NCBI GenBank assembly: GCA_002506875.1
Contig: DAYJ01000078.1
Span: 1-31,752, forward strand
DNA from: Euryarchaeota archaeon UBA40
GTDB lineage: Archaea > Thermoplasmatota > Poseidoniia > Poseidoniales > Thalassarchaeaceae
Direction of reading: 5' to 3'
DNA: 31,752 nt
Under the pieces are notes generated by a model. It saw only the letters and a list, made by a program, of their open reading frames with translations. It was not told where the DNA came from and did no database searches. Below are positions 15,530-24,391 of this stretch, one piece after another; within the stretch, counting starts at the first letter, position 1; each line of letters starts with the position of its first letter. A program made the position numbers and the translations under genes.

Positions 15530-18145
15530 ATGAGCCAGCGGCAGCGAGGCATCCTTCTGGTTCTCGCCCTCCTGCTATCGAGCATCGGAGCGGCCTCTGC
15601 TGAGGGTGGAAATGGGCCGTACACCTCCATTGAAGGGCTAGAACCAATGAATGGAATACACTTCATCGCAGGTGAGGCAGTAGAGTTCAAGATTCAAGCC
15701 GTAAACTCAGATTCCATATCACACAGTATCGAGTATAACCCGACATGCCCCTACACCTTCCAAATCGTTGATTCGGTTGGGGTTGTCGTTTATGATTTGG
15801 AAACGGAGCGGCTCTGTCCCGTTCAAAAACGTGGTGAAACCCTCGATACAGGTGAGATTCTAGAAGCAGGTACAGTCCGCTATGATTTCACCTCAAATGG
15901 CAATGATCTGACTACTGGAACCTATGAAATCCTAGCTCAATTCGGTGAAGAAGTTGAGGTTGCTCGACAGATTATCGAGATTCAACAGAAAACCTCACTC
16001 CCGAACGATATCCGCATGGAAGCGATTATCCTTCCATTTACATCAGGAGATGTCTCTGAATCATCCGATCGTCTGGTAATCAGCGCAATTATCCATAATG
16101 ATGGAACGGATTCAGTTAGCATCCAAGGTTACGATGACTGTGACATTCTATGGTCACTCGATGGCGGCACACCAATGGAGTCAGGAATCGGATGTGGGGA
16201 AGATGTCATAATCAACGCAGGTGATTCTCATCACCTTGGTTGGATTGAGTATTCACTCAATGACGCGGTTATTTCTGGGCTAAGGTCGGCAAGCGTGTGG
16301 ATCATCGGAAACGACCCCACAGCACAGATATTCAACTGGGTTCATACCGTGAGTGAATCAACGCTCTCCGATGTAGAGATTAGTATCGAATCCCACTCTC
16401 TCAGCGATTCAATGGCTCCCACGGCCTCGGATATCGATGTACGAGTCGTCGCGAAGAATGTCGGTCCTGAGAAAATCATCTTGGAGTACTCAGCATCTTG
16501 CGCAGCACCAATTTCTGTCCTTGATGAACGGGGCCTTTGGATGCATGATCAATCCGAGGCTGCGAACTGTGATGCACCACTCACTACACTCAACCTTCTA
16601 CCGGGAGATGAAACTATTCTGTGGGCTGATGAAGTATCTACTGTGGATACAAATGGCTGCGGTTGGATTGGTTCAAACATGGTAATGCAAGCCAATCTCC
16701 CCCAAATTGGACAATCCTCGATAAGGGGCTTCGAACTATTGGATGGGAACGCGGCACAGGAATGTAGAGCATCTAAGCAACCAACCGATAATATCGTATT
16801 CTCTGTCGATGAGTACGAAGTTGTCGATGACTTAGTGAGGTTTGACCTATCTATCACGAACAACGGAGAATTGCCTGTAGATTTCATCTGGACAAGCGAT
16901 TGTGCTATCCGGTCTGAATCGTCTCTAGATGGGGACGAACAGAGTCCTCGTTCAAGTGCACTCTCCTGCGAGCTTGACGATTCAATGATTCGATTAACAG
17001 AAGGTGACACCTTCATCTTCGAAGGATTATCTCACACGCTCTCAGATGATGTATCGGGGCAACATACGATTCTCTTCACACTGCAGTCTGTTCCTGAAAT
17101 CCAAACAAGTCTGACATTCACAATCGAAGACACTGAAGAAGCTGTAGAGGAAAACGTGGAATTGGTTGACGAGGAAGAAATCATGGCTGACGAAGAAGAG
17201 ACCATTTTGTCAGTGGAGATCATTGAAGGAACTTGGAGTAGGGTCCGCACCGACGACGGTGGTTGTTGGATACTTATCTCACCTGTAGGTGAAGAGAGAG
17301 CTCTTGAGATGAGTAACGATGCTTCCTTCGCCGCTGTCGACGGAGAACAAGGCGTCTACCGAACCATCGAAGCACCACTCAGAACCCAATCACACTGCGC
17401 AGCATGGGGGCCTGGCTTCGTAATTGAGGAAGTTCTCGATCAATGGATCCCTACAGACGAATCCACCTCTACTAGTATGGAAAGTGAAGATAGCGAATCT
17501 ACACCATTTATCCAACAGATTGCAGCACCAGCAACGACTGTGGTCGTCACCACATCACTTCTCTCGATTGTGTTGCTTTTCGTTGCAAATACAGAATGGA
17601 TTCGAATTGGTTTACTCAACGGTGGCCTCACTCTGATTGGAATGGTGCGTCGACGCGACTACGATGGGGACTTCCAACGCGGACGAGTCGTTGGCTACCT
17701 CGTGGCAAACCCTGGTGTCCACTTCCGAGCTCTACTGGCTGCACTGGACATGAGTAACGGCCAATTAGCTCATCATCTGAAAGTTCTCGAAGAAACCGAG
17801 ATGATTTGGCGCCGAAGAGATGGTCGTATGATGCGATATTACCCCTCCACCATTGACTCGAAATTAGATGAAAATGACCTCCCTGTCCCTCTCCTATCCC
17901 CTGATCCGAACTCTCTACAAGGACGCATTCTTGATCTTCTAGATGCAACTGGTAACGATATCGTTAACCTAAGTCAGAAAGAACTCGCTGTACGTCTAGA
18001 AAGTAGTCAGCAACTTATCAGCCACCATCTGAAGACCCTCGAGGCCTATGGTCTGATTGAACGTGATCGGGTAGGAATGCGTTTCCGATACAGACTCACA
18101 CGTGAAGCACTCTTCCTGCTCGAAAGCGCCGACCTAGATGTATGA
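15530..18145 (+). CDS. Membrane-spanning one-component regulator: Cys-paired ectodomain plus two winged helices
   Basis: An 871-aa protein with an extracellular sensor-like part and an intracellular DNA-binding part. A signal peptide (1-24, ending SAEG) precedes four immunoglobulin-like beta repeats (about 40-150, 165-275, 285-405, 420-532). The first resembles BsuPI-type domains (HFIAGEAVEFKIQAVNS, then TTGTYEILAQF). Each repeat has a cysteine pair 18-23 apart: 73/96, 204/222, 324/347, 458/480. An acidic linker (532-560) and another small domain with Cys579/Cys623 follow. The membrane helix is about 665-686, with an amphipathic segment at 691-705. Two winged helices follow: 714-775 (MSNGQLAHHLKVLEE) and 795-865 (SSQQLISHHLKTLEA). 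The tandem recognition helices suggest binding to a long or palindromic DNA site while membrane-tethered (inference). Target genes are unknown; divergent MBL and downstream leuS are candidates by position only. Confidence 0.85.
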   Translation: MSQRQRGILLVLALLLSSIGAASAEGGNGPYTSIEGLEPMNGIHFIAGEAVEFKIQAVNSDSISHSIEYNPTCPYTFQIVDSVGVVVYDLETERLCPVQKRGETLDTGEILEAGTVRYDFTSNGNDLTTGTYEILAQFGEEVEVARQIIEIQQKTSLPNDIRMEAIILPFTSGDVSESSDRLVISAIIHNDGTDSVSIQGYDDCDILWSLDGGTPMESGIGCGEDVIINAGDSHHLGWIEYSLNDAVISGLRSASVWIIGNDPTAQIFNWVHTVSESTLSDVEISIESHSLSDSMAPTASDIDVRVVAKNVGPEKIILEYSASCAAPISVLDERGLWMHDQSEAANCDAPLTTLNLLPGDETILWADEVSTVDTNGCGWIGSNMVMQANLPQIGQSSIRGFELLDGNAAQECRASKQPTDNIVFSVDEYEVVDDLVRFDLSITNNGELPVDFIWTSDCAIRSESSLDGDEQSPRSSALSCELDDSMIRLTEGDTFIFEGLSHTLSDDVSGQHTILFTLQSVPEIQTSLTFTIEDTEEAVEENVELVDEEEIMADEEETILSVEIIEGTWSRVRTDDGGCWILISPVGEERALEMSNDASFAAVDGEQGVYRTIEAPLRTQSHCAAWGPGFVIEEVLDQWIPTDESTSTSMESEDSESTPFIQQIAAPATTVVVTTSLLSIVLLFVANTEWIRIGLLNGGLTLIGMVRRRDYDGDFQRGRVVGYLVANPGVHFRALLAALDMSNGQLAHHLKVLEETEMIWRRRDGRMMRYYPSTIDSKLDENDLPVPLLSPDPNSLQGRILDLLDATGNDIVNLSQKELAVRLESSQQLISHHLKTLEAYGLIERDRVGMRFRYRLTREALFLLESADLDV

Positions 18146-18227
18146 TGGGCAGGTAGAGCAGAACCTGTCCACCGGATTCAAGAACGGAAGGCCGATGGTT
18201 CATACCGAATCCGAGGAGCGGTGCACG

Positions 18228-21083
18228 ATGGTAGAGTATGAGCCGAATACCATCGAACCGAAGTGGCAGTTGGCCTGGAAAGAGGCGGAGTCCTTCGATT
18301 CTGATGTAGATCAATCCAAACCGAAGTTCTACTGTCTTGAGATGTTCCCATATCCCTCTGGACATATGCATATGGGACATGTACGTAACTACAGCATAGG
18401 CGATAGTATTGCTCGCTATCGACGCTTGCGTGGATTCAATGTCCTCTACCCAATGGGCTACGATTCATTCGGCATGCCCGCGGAAAATGCAGCACGTAGC
18501 AAGGGGGGGCATCCACACGATGTAACATGGGGTAATATCGAATCCATCCGAGAAGATCTCCAACGTATGGGGTTCAGTTACGATTGGCGCCGTGAATTAG
18601 CAACCAGCAATGCAGAATACTATCACTGGAACCAATGGATTTTCCTTAAATTCTACGAAACCGGACTCGTTGAACGAAGGACTGCTCCTGTCAATTGGTG
18701 CAACGATTGCGAGACGGTTCTCGCCAATGAACAGGTCAAGAACAATCGGTGCTGGAGATGCTCCTCCGAAGTTGTCCAAAAAGAGATGGCTCAATGGTTT
18801 CTCAGGATGACTGCCTACGCAGACGAATTACTCGATGGTCTCGATGATATCGGTTTTCCAGAGCATGTCAAGGCGATGCAGAGAAACTGGATTGGGCGCT
18901 CTCATGGGGCAGAAATTCATTTTCCGGTCGTGGATTCAGACCACACTATCGCGGCGTTTACTACTCGACCAGATACCATATTCGGAGTAACCTTCGTTAC
19001 ACTCTCACCCGAACACCCACTCTGCGAAGAGCTCGTTGCAGGTACTGAACAAGAAGCAGAATTTCAGGCGCTTGCAGATGAATGCGCAAAATTAACTGAA
19101 TTCGAACGAATCAACATGCTCCGTGAGAAGAAAGGGGTATTCCTCGGGCGCATGGCCCGTAATCCTCTATCGGGTGAGGAAATACCAATCTACGCAGGGA
19201 ACTTTGTGGTCGCATCCTATGGTACAGGGGCAGTAATGGCAGTACCCGCCCACGACCAACGAGATCACGACTTTGCTGAGAAATATGACATCCAGATTCG
19301 TCGTGTCCTCAGCGAAAGTGAAGGATCTGAACCGATTACTGAAGGCAAGGCATTCGAAGGACTAGGGTGGATGATTGGTTCGTCGAGAGAAGGTTTCGAC
19401 GGTCTGTATGGTGACGATGCAAAACAGGCTGTAATTCGTGCGCTTGAGGCCGAGGGAGCCGGCAAGGGGAGTACGCAATTCAGACTCAAAGATTGGTTAC
19501 TTTCGCGTCAGCGATTCTGGGGGACACCTATTCCATTTGTCCACTGTACAAAATGTGGCGTTATTCCAGTTCCCAAAGAAGACCTACCAGTTAGGCTTCC
19601 TCTTGACGTGGTTTTCTCTGAAGAAGACAGTGGCAACCCACTTGGATCACATACGGAATTTGTCCAAGCAATCTGCCCCACCTGTGGAGGAGAGGCACGA
19701 AGGGAAACCGATACCATGGATACATTCTATGATTCCTCATGGTACTTCCTCCGTTTTTGCGATGCGATGAATGAAAATGCCCCCTATGACCGCGAGACAA
19801 TTGACTACTGGATGGAAGGTGGCGTGGACCTATACATTGGAGGTATAGAGCATGCAATCATGCATCTCCTTTATGCTCGATTTTTCACAAAGGCACTGCG
19901 GGACTTTGGAATGAACAAGGTTTCCGAACCATTCTCCCGTCTTGTCTGCCAGGGCATGGTCAACGCACCAACGCCTTACTGCACCTCCTGTAACGTAGAG
20001 CATCATGTGGATTTAACGGGAAATGATTGTCCACAATGCGGAGAACTTCTCGGCTCGCGTTCAGCGAAAATGAGTAAGAGTCTTGGGAATACGGTGAGTC
20101 CAGAGATAATGATTGAACAATTCGGTGCCGATACTGTCCGTCTATTCATCCTGTTTGGTTCCAATCCAGAAGCCGGCATGGACTGGTCAGATTCTGCTGT
20201 AGAAGCAAACCACCGTCAAATGCACCAGATTTTCTCTGTGCTTAACCTCCTCGACGAGGTTTCCGATGAAGTCGGTCCGATGGATGACTGGCTAGCTGCG
20301 AAGCGTCGATCAAACATGCATACTTGGTGGGATGCAATGGATGATGTTCGCATTAGAGAAGGTGTTATGATCAGTCATTTCGATATGCTAACCGACCTCC
20401 AGTGGGCAATGCGCCGGGGTGGAGTTGGTTCAAAGGAACTGAAGAAACATCTCACAGTTTGGGGCGCGATGCTGTATCCAGCGACACCACATATGGCTGA
20501 AGAATGGAATTCCCATCTTGGAAATGATACAACTCTGGCAGAGACGATAATCAATGACCCTAGTATTGGCGATGATGATGTCTTAATCCTCTCAGAAGAA
20601 AGTGCTCTCAAGGACCTCATCGATTCAGCACGGAATGTGAAGGGGCTTGCAGAGCGACACTCGGAGAAACCAGTTACCCGCTTGGTGATTCAAACAACTC
20701 CGAATTGGAAACTGGATCTCCTCATCGAGGCGCTAGATCTTGCTGATACCGAATTCGACTTTATGCGCGAGGGGACTGCGTTCATTCAGCAACATTCTAC
20801 ATTCGTAGATGAAGCAATGCGGGGTGAAGTGATGCAGTACTGGCGTGCTCTAACAATTGGTAGTAAGAAGACGCGTGGCCGAGTATTTACTCTACGAGAT
20901 ACTGAGAAAACTCTGATTCGTTCAAAGCATAATGAAACCGCGAGCATAAAGTCCGCCGCATTGTTCATCGCTGAAGCCATAAATATCGAAGACATTGAGG
21001 TCTATGTAGCTGGAGAAGGGGAAGACGTCTCTGGAAAGGCACGATTTGCGGCTCCACTCCAACCTGGTCTCGCCTTCCTCTGA
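18228..21083 (+). CDS. leuS: Leucyl-tRNA synthetase, bacterial type
   Basis: A 951-aa class I synthetase that charges tRNA-Leu. The start ATG 18228 is chosen because GAGGAG lies about 9 bases upstream and MVEYEPNTIEPKWQ aligns with bacterial LeuRS N-termini; earlier ATGs at 18138 and 18195 only add unrelated residues. Motifs: HMGH at 48-51, zinc-binding CNDCETVLANEQV plus CWRC, the CP1 editing domain with TTRPDTIFG and GTGAVMAVPAHDQRDHDF, then SSWYFLRF, and KMSKS at 614-618. TVLANEQV and PAHDQRDHDF are typical of bacterial enzymes and unlike the archaeal/eukaryotic form, so the gene was probably acquired by transfer (inference). Directly before KMSKS a four-cysteine zinc-ribbon-like piece (CTSC...CPQCG) occupies the place of the leucine-specific insertion, which is unusual. 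Another ribbon (CTKC...CPTC) lies earlier. Confidence 0.95.
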   Translation: MVEYEPNTIEPKWQLAWKEAESFDSDVDQSKPKFYCLEMFPYPSGHMHMGHVRNYSIGDSIARYRRLRGFNVLYPMGYDSFGMPAENAARSKGGHPHDVTWGNIESIREDLQRMGFSYDWRRELATSNAEYYHWNQWIFLKFYETGLVERRTAPVNWCNDCETVLANEQVKNNRCWRCSSEVVQKEMAQWFLRMTAYADELLDGLDDIGFPEHVKAMQRNWIGRSHGAEIHFPVVDSDHTIAAFTTRPDTIFGVTFVTLSPEHPLCEELVAGTEQEAEFQALADECAKLTEFERINMLREKKGVFLGRMARNPLSGEEIPIYAGNFVVASYGTGAVMAVPAHDQRDHDFAEKYDIQIRRVLSESEGSEPITEGKAFEGLGWMIGSSREGFDGLYGDDAKQAVIRALEAEGAGKGSTQFRLKDWLLSRQRFWGTPIPFVHCTKCGVIPVPKEDLPVRLPLDVVFSEEDSGNPLGSHTEFVQAICPTCGGEARRETDTMDTFYDSSWYFLRFCDAMNENAPYDRETIDYWMEGGVDLYIGGIEHAIMHLLYARFFTKALRDFGMNKVSEPFSRLVCQGMVNAPTPYCTSCNVEHHVDLTGNDCPQCGELLGSRSAKMSKSLGNTVSPEIMIEQFGADTVRLFILFGSNPEAGMDWSDSAVEANHRQMHQIFSVLNLLDEVSDEVGPMDDWLAAKRRSNMHTWWDAMDDVRIREGVMISHFDMLTDLQWAMRRGGVGSKELKKHLTVWGAMLYPATPHMAEEWNSHLGNDTTLAETIINDPSIGDDDVLILSEESALKDLIDSARNVKGLAERHSEKPVTRLVIQTTPNWKLDLLIEALDLADTEFDFMREGTAFIQQHSTFVDEAMRGEVMQYWRALTIGSKKTRGRVFTLRDTEKTLIRSKHNETASIKSAALFIAEAINIEDIEVYVAGEGEDVSGKARFAAPLQPGLAFL

Positions 21084-21130
21084 ATCCATCCAAGGTGTTC
21101 ATAGAGGGTCGATGAGAGAGTGAGATACCC

Positions 21131-22111
21131 ATGAATGAAACTGGAGAGGGCTCTGTTTGGGGGAAAGACGAGCAGACATGCCTTAGGGCAATCCAACGAT
21201 TTGAGACCAAGAATCGGGCAATGGGGATCCCTGAAAACATAGATCCCAAACCAGAAACTATTGAGATTGAGTGGCCTATCAGCCCGGTTCCTCTTAATGT
21301 TCAGAAAGCAGTAGGTAAGTTAATTGTAAAACGAGGAGAATTCGGATTTCTGGAAGAGGAACGTGTTGATGAAATTGCTAAAATCGTTGAGGAATATCCC
21401 ATCGGCTTAGAGCAAGCGCTATCGCTCAGGGCCGCAATCAATCAAGAGAAATCTGTCTACTCACATCGTCGAATCATGGACCGAAAGAAGGATCTCAGGC
21501 GTAGATACGATAACGGGACAGGGATTCTTGAACTTGCGAAATTAGTAGATGGTCCCCCGGTTAATGTCTTCAGAGCTATTCTAACCGCGAGAAATCATTC
21601 AAAGAATCAAATCAAGATAATGCTGAAAGAACCTAGTCGTATGAACGAACGAGATCAGGAGCAATTTCGAATTGCTGAAGAAGCAGATCGTGTGGCTAAC
21701 GTCGATCAATCTGAAACCCATCTCGCTGCAGACCTCTTCGAAGACATCCTGTGCGATCACTTCGAATCCCTTGGTGTCCGATTTCGGCGTCAAGGAGAAC
21801 TATCGAAGGAGCAGATACTCTCGGAAGGACGACCCGTCAGGACACCAGATCTCCTCTTTCTTGATGACCTCCGAATCAATGGGATTCCATGTGCGTGGAT
21901 TGATGCCAAACACTTCTTCGGTTCTGCACTAAGCTTTCCACGTAAGAAGACACAGAAACAAGTGAATCGCTACACTGAAGCATATGGACAAGGGGCGATT
22001 ATCTATCGACACGGATTCTGTGATGGTCTACATTTGAGAGGTGCGCAAAAACTCGATGCAATGCCCGTAGATCTATCACGATTAATCGAGCATAACGAAT
22101 CACGCTCATGA
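21131..22111 (+). CDS. CDIN1 (C15orf41)-like PD-(D/E)xK nuclease-fold protein
   Basis: A 326-aa cytosolic protein that resembles eukaryotic CDIN1 (TPD-motif family, PF14811-like), the partner of Codanin-1. The C-terminal half shows the restriction-endonuclease-like core: acidic helix SETHLAADLFEDILCDHF (194-211), the family-defining RTPDLLF (237-243, catalytic Asp240), WIDAKHFFGS (257-266, D-x-K motif Asp258/Lys260) and GQGAIIYRHGF (286-296), in the same order as human TPDFIL, WIESK.SFG and GPGLVIYWYGF. The N-terminal half is helical with YSHRRIMDRKKDLRRRYDNGTGILELAKLVDG, matching the helix-turn-helix-like half of CDIN1 (HHTSEAIESYYQRYLNG). It sits 48 bases after leuS. A DNA/RNA-processing role, perhaps junction- or tRNA-related, is inference. 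Its stop interlocks with pantoate kinase in TCATGA. Confidence 0.75.
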   Translation: MNETGEGSVWGKDEQTCLRAIQRFETKNRAMGIPENIDPKPETIEIEWPISPVPLNVQKAVGKLIVKRGEFGFLEEERVDEIAKIVEEYPIGLEQALSLRAAINQEKSVYSHRRIMDRKKDLRRRYDNGTGILELAKLVDGPPVNVFRAILTARNHSKNQIKIMLKEPSRMNERDQEQFRIAEEADRVANVDQSETHLAADLFEDILCDHFESLGVRFRRQGELSKEQILSEGRPVRTPDLLFLDDLRINGIPCAWIDAKHFFGSALSFPRKKTQKQVNRYTEAYGQGAIIYRHGFCDGLHLRGAQKLDAMPVDLSRLIEHNESRS

Positions 22112-23095
22112 AATGGAGCTCAATACTGTTTGAGCGCATTTTAGAGATGTGAGATTTACAAGGAGATTTTCCGCCTCATCCATTCGATTTCCGGAATCTA
22201 ATTCACGAGGCACAACAACAACACTTTCTCCAAGCATGCAAAGCATCACTTCGATATCTTTCTCTATGGGTTTCAATGCCCAGCGAACCTCATCAAGTAG
22301 GGAAGCGCGTCCTGAATCCTCGATTAATCCGGATTGTTTAGCAAAACAATGTGCTGCATCGATTATCTCTGGCCAGCGAGTCGTATCCCACGGGTTGCTA
22401 GACATTGTCTCCATGGCAATCTCTCCCGCGATTCCAATTCGTTGACTCCATCCTTCAGAATCGATGTACGTAGAAGTGTGCTTTGACCCACTAGGCCGCC
22501 AAGCTAAGAGCAATGGAATCGAAGATCCCCACCCATCAGAACGGCCGGGCCCCTTACCGACTATAACCGGTTCAATCTGGTCAATCTGGTGTGTCGCACC
22601 AGGTGTGATTCGGCGGACTACCCCCCCTGCATGCAAGGCTGTAACGTCTCCCAATCCACCGCTGTGTCGACGTTCAACTCGATGAGCAATAGCCCATACT
22701 AGAGGTTCGTGCAAGTGTAAGGGGATATCTGAATGAGCAATCAAGCAACGTGCGGCGGTAATTGAGCCTGCAGCAGACAATCCAAAACCCTGTGAAAAGG
22801 GTAATTCACAGACCAAATCGAATGTGTGATGCATCGAATAAAGAGAGGGATCGAATCGTGCACATTCCTCAAGCACCAATCGATGAAGATCAGAATCAAT
22901 TGGTAGCCCGTTTGAAATTACCATAAGGCCTGATGAACGCGATGGATCCGAACGACAAGAAGTGGAAAGGCCAGCCTCGATACAAAGCCCAATACCCATT
23001 GACCCCTGTTCATGGAGTTCTTCGGAATCAGAGTGGACCGTGAATGCCAAGGTGATATGTCCGCCGAGTCTAGCGGTAGTTGTCACGACGGCCAT
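22106..23095 (-). CDS. Pantoate kinase (GHMP family, archaeal CoA synthesis)
   Basis: A 329-aa GHMP-fold kinase that phosphorylates pantoate in the archaeal route to coenzyme A, which uses PoK and phosphopantothenate synthetase in place of the bacterial order. Evidence is the glycine-rich ATP loop GFGLSAAGSITAARCL, the family-typical HSGGLGDVTALHAGGVV segment, and the start VVTTTARLGGHITLAF, which fits the usual PoK N-terminal strand. ATG 23095 is preferred over a TTG at 23110, which would abut the Rpo3 stop at 23111. It is last in the uS13-uS4-uS11-Rpo3 run, where most archaea have eL18. A related GHMP kinase such as mevalonate kinase is less likely given the GGLGDV motif. It has no membrane segment. 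Confidence 0.82.
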   Translation of the reverse strand: MAVVTTTARLGGHITLAFTVHSDSEELHEQGSMGIGLCIEAGLSTSCRSDPSRSSGLMVISNGLPIDSDLHRLVLEECARFDPSLYSMHHTFDLVCELPFSQGFGLSAAGSITAARCLIAHSDIPLHLHEPLVWAIAHRVERRHSGGLGDVTALHAGGVVRRITPGATHQIDQIEPVIVGKGPGRSDGWGSSIPLLLAWRPSGSKHTSTYIDSEGWSQRIGIAGEIAMETMSSNPWDTTRWPEIIDAAHCFAKQSGLIEDSGRASLLDEVRWALKPIEKDIEVMLCMLGESVVVVPRELDSGNRMDEAENLLVNLTSLKCAQTVLSSIS

Positions 23096-23110
23096 TGAGG
23101 CCACGCTCAA

Positions 23111-23995
23111 TCAAAGGACGATATCCAAATCACCAGAGAGTGATGCAAAGCGCTCTCCAAGTGATGCAGTTGCGAGTTCAAAGACTGTGCGGGCCTTCAT
23201 TGAACCGTCCGTTTCGTAGCTCAGGATGTATTCTCCATCGATATCTTCGAGAGTAATCGCATTACCGAAATCTCGACCTAGATCGGTACTTGGACCGACA
23301 TGATGGAGATCGGCGCGAACCTTGTCCACCATCAGAATGTCCTCGATACGTCCATTCTTTCCGAAATCCTTCTCGGTGACCGTTAGTCCAAGTCCCCATA
23401 GGGACTTAGCTGCTTTCTTGTCGGAAAGGACTGCATGCTGACGACTCTGGAAGGTAATGCCGCATACAGGCTGCCACTTCACATGGTCTCGACCATAGCC
23501 CTTCTTGGCCTTAGCTGTGAGTGAAATCATCTGACCCTTGTATAGCTTGGTGATAGTGATATCACCAAATTCCTCAGGGATAGAGAGTGATAAATCGCCG
23601 AAGACCTCGAGGTCGCTCGCCTTGACAGCGCGCCCCTCTGGGGTTCCTTTGACATTACAAGTGTAGACGATGTTACACATTGGGCAGCCACGCTGCGACT
23701 CGACCATGTCCTTACAATTGACACACTCATCTTCAAACGAGAAATCCTGGGTATCGGATGGAATAGGAGTCATCGCAAGTCGGTGAGCGATTACTTCGTC
23801 TGGAATTGATCCGATAGTCTCCCAAATCTGATCATCGGTGACCTCGGTTGATTGTGTGAAGCGAACCTGATGAATCGCCATCTTAGGGGTGTCCGCAATC
23901 ATGGTTCGACGGAGCGCGTTCACAGCTGCGTGATCCGTATCCTTAAGCAGAATCCGAATCCGGTTGTCCTCTTCTTCAATGATCTCACAATCCAT
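23111..23995 (-). CDS. rpo3: DNA-directed RNA polymerase subunit Rpo3 (D)
   Basis: A 294-aa homologue of Rpb3/RpoA that pairs with Rpo11 to nucleate RNA polymerase assembly. The dimerisation helix with AAVNALRRTMIADTP (23-37) and EVIAHRLAMTPIP (67-79) is diagnostic. A cysteine cluster at 91-113 (CVNC, then GCPMC and a further Cys) sits where eukaryotic Rpb3 has its zinc loop, whereas the later region (about 170-210), where many archaeal D subunits carry ferredoxin-like Fe-S cysteines, has only one Cys. ATG 23995 is preferred to ATG 24001 because GGAGG lies 7 bases before it. It is in the ribosomal protein cluster 12 bases after uS11. Confidence 0.96.
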   Translation of the reverse strand: MDCEIIEEEDNRIRILLKDTDHAAVNALRRTMIADTPKMAIHQVRFTQSTEVTDDQIWETIGSIPDEVIAHRLAMTPIPSDTQDFSFEDECVNCKDMVESQRGCPMCNIVYTCNVKGTPEGRAVKASDLEVFGDLSLSIPEEFGDITITKLYKGQMISLTAKAKKGYGRDHVKWQPVCGITFQSRQHAVLSDKKAAKSLWGLGLTVTEKDFGKNGRIEDILMVDKVRADLHHVGPSTDLGRDFGNAITLEDIDGEYILSYETDGSMKARTVFELATASLGERFASLSGDLDIVL

Positions 23996-24007
23996 TTCCA
24001 TTCCTCC

Positions 24008-24391
24008 TCATACTCGGCGTCCTCGACGTCCGCCTTTCTTCTTCGTCCCATCCGTTGGGATAGGAGTGACATCCTCGATGCGTGTGATAGTCATGCCTGC
24101 ACGAGTTAGAGCGCGAATTGCCGAAGTTGCGCCAGGTGCAGAAGGTGAACGGTTTCCACCAGCACCACGGTACTTCACAATGAGTTGATCAAAATCCTTC
24201 TCAGTGAGCATTTCAGCAATTTGTTCAGCAGCGCGAGTTGAGGAGAACTGTCCGCTCTTAGCGGAACCCTTGCCAACAACAATGCCGCCAGAAACCTTGC
24301 AGATTGTCTCAGCACCGGTCAAATCAGTAGCTGTAAGCAAGATATTGTTGTGAGAACTGAAGATGTGAACTATTGCCTTGTGACCCATCAT
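24008..24391 (-). CDS. rps11: Ribosomal protein uS11
   Basis: A 127-aa small-subunit platform protein that contacts 16S rRNA near the E site. Canonical segments are AIVHIFSSHNNILLTATDLTG, SGGIVVGKGSAKSG, TRAAEQIAEM and VKYRGAGGNRSPSAPGATSAIRALTRAG, ending in the basic tail KKKGGRRGRRV. GGAGG lies about 6 bases before ATG 24391. The start overlaps the uS4 stop (ATGA overlap), giving translational coupling. Length is normal. Confidence 0.98.
   Translation of the reverse strand: MMGHKAIVHIFSSHNNILLTATDLTGAETICKVSGGIVVGKGSAKSGQFSSTRAAEQIAEMLTEKDFDQLIVKYRGAGGNRSPSAPGATSAIRALTRAGMTITRIEDVTPIPTDGTKKKGGRRGRRV

Noticed and set aside
18138..18227. Earlier leuS starts at 18138 or 18195
   Set aside because: The extra residues do not resemble LeuRS N-termini, and the ATG at 18228 has a GAGGAG motif at proper distance.
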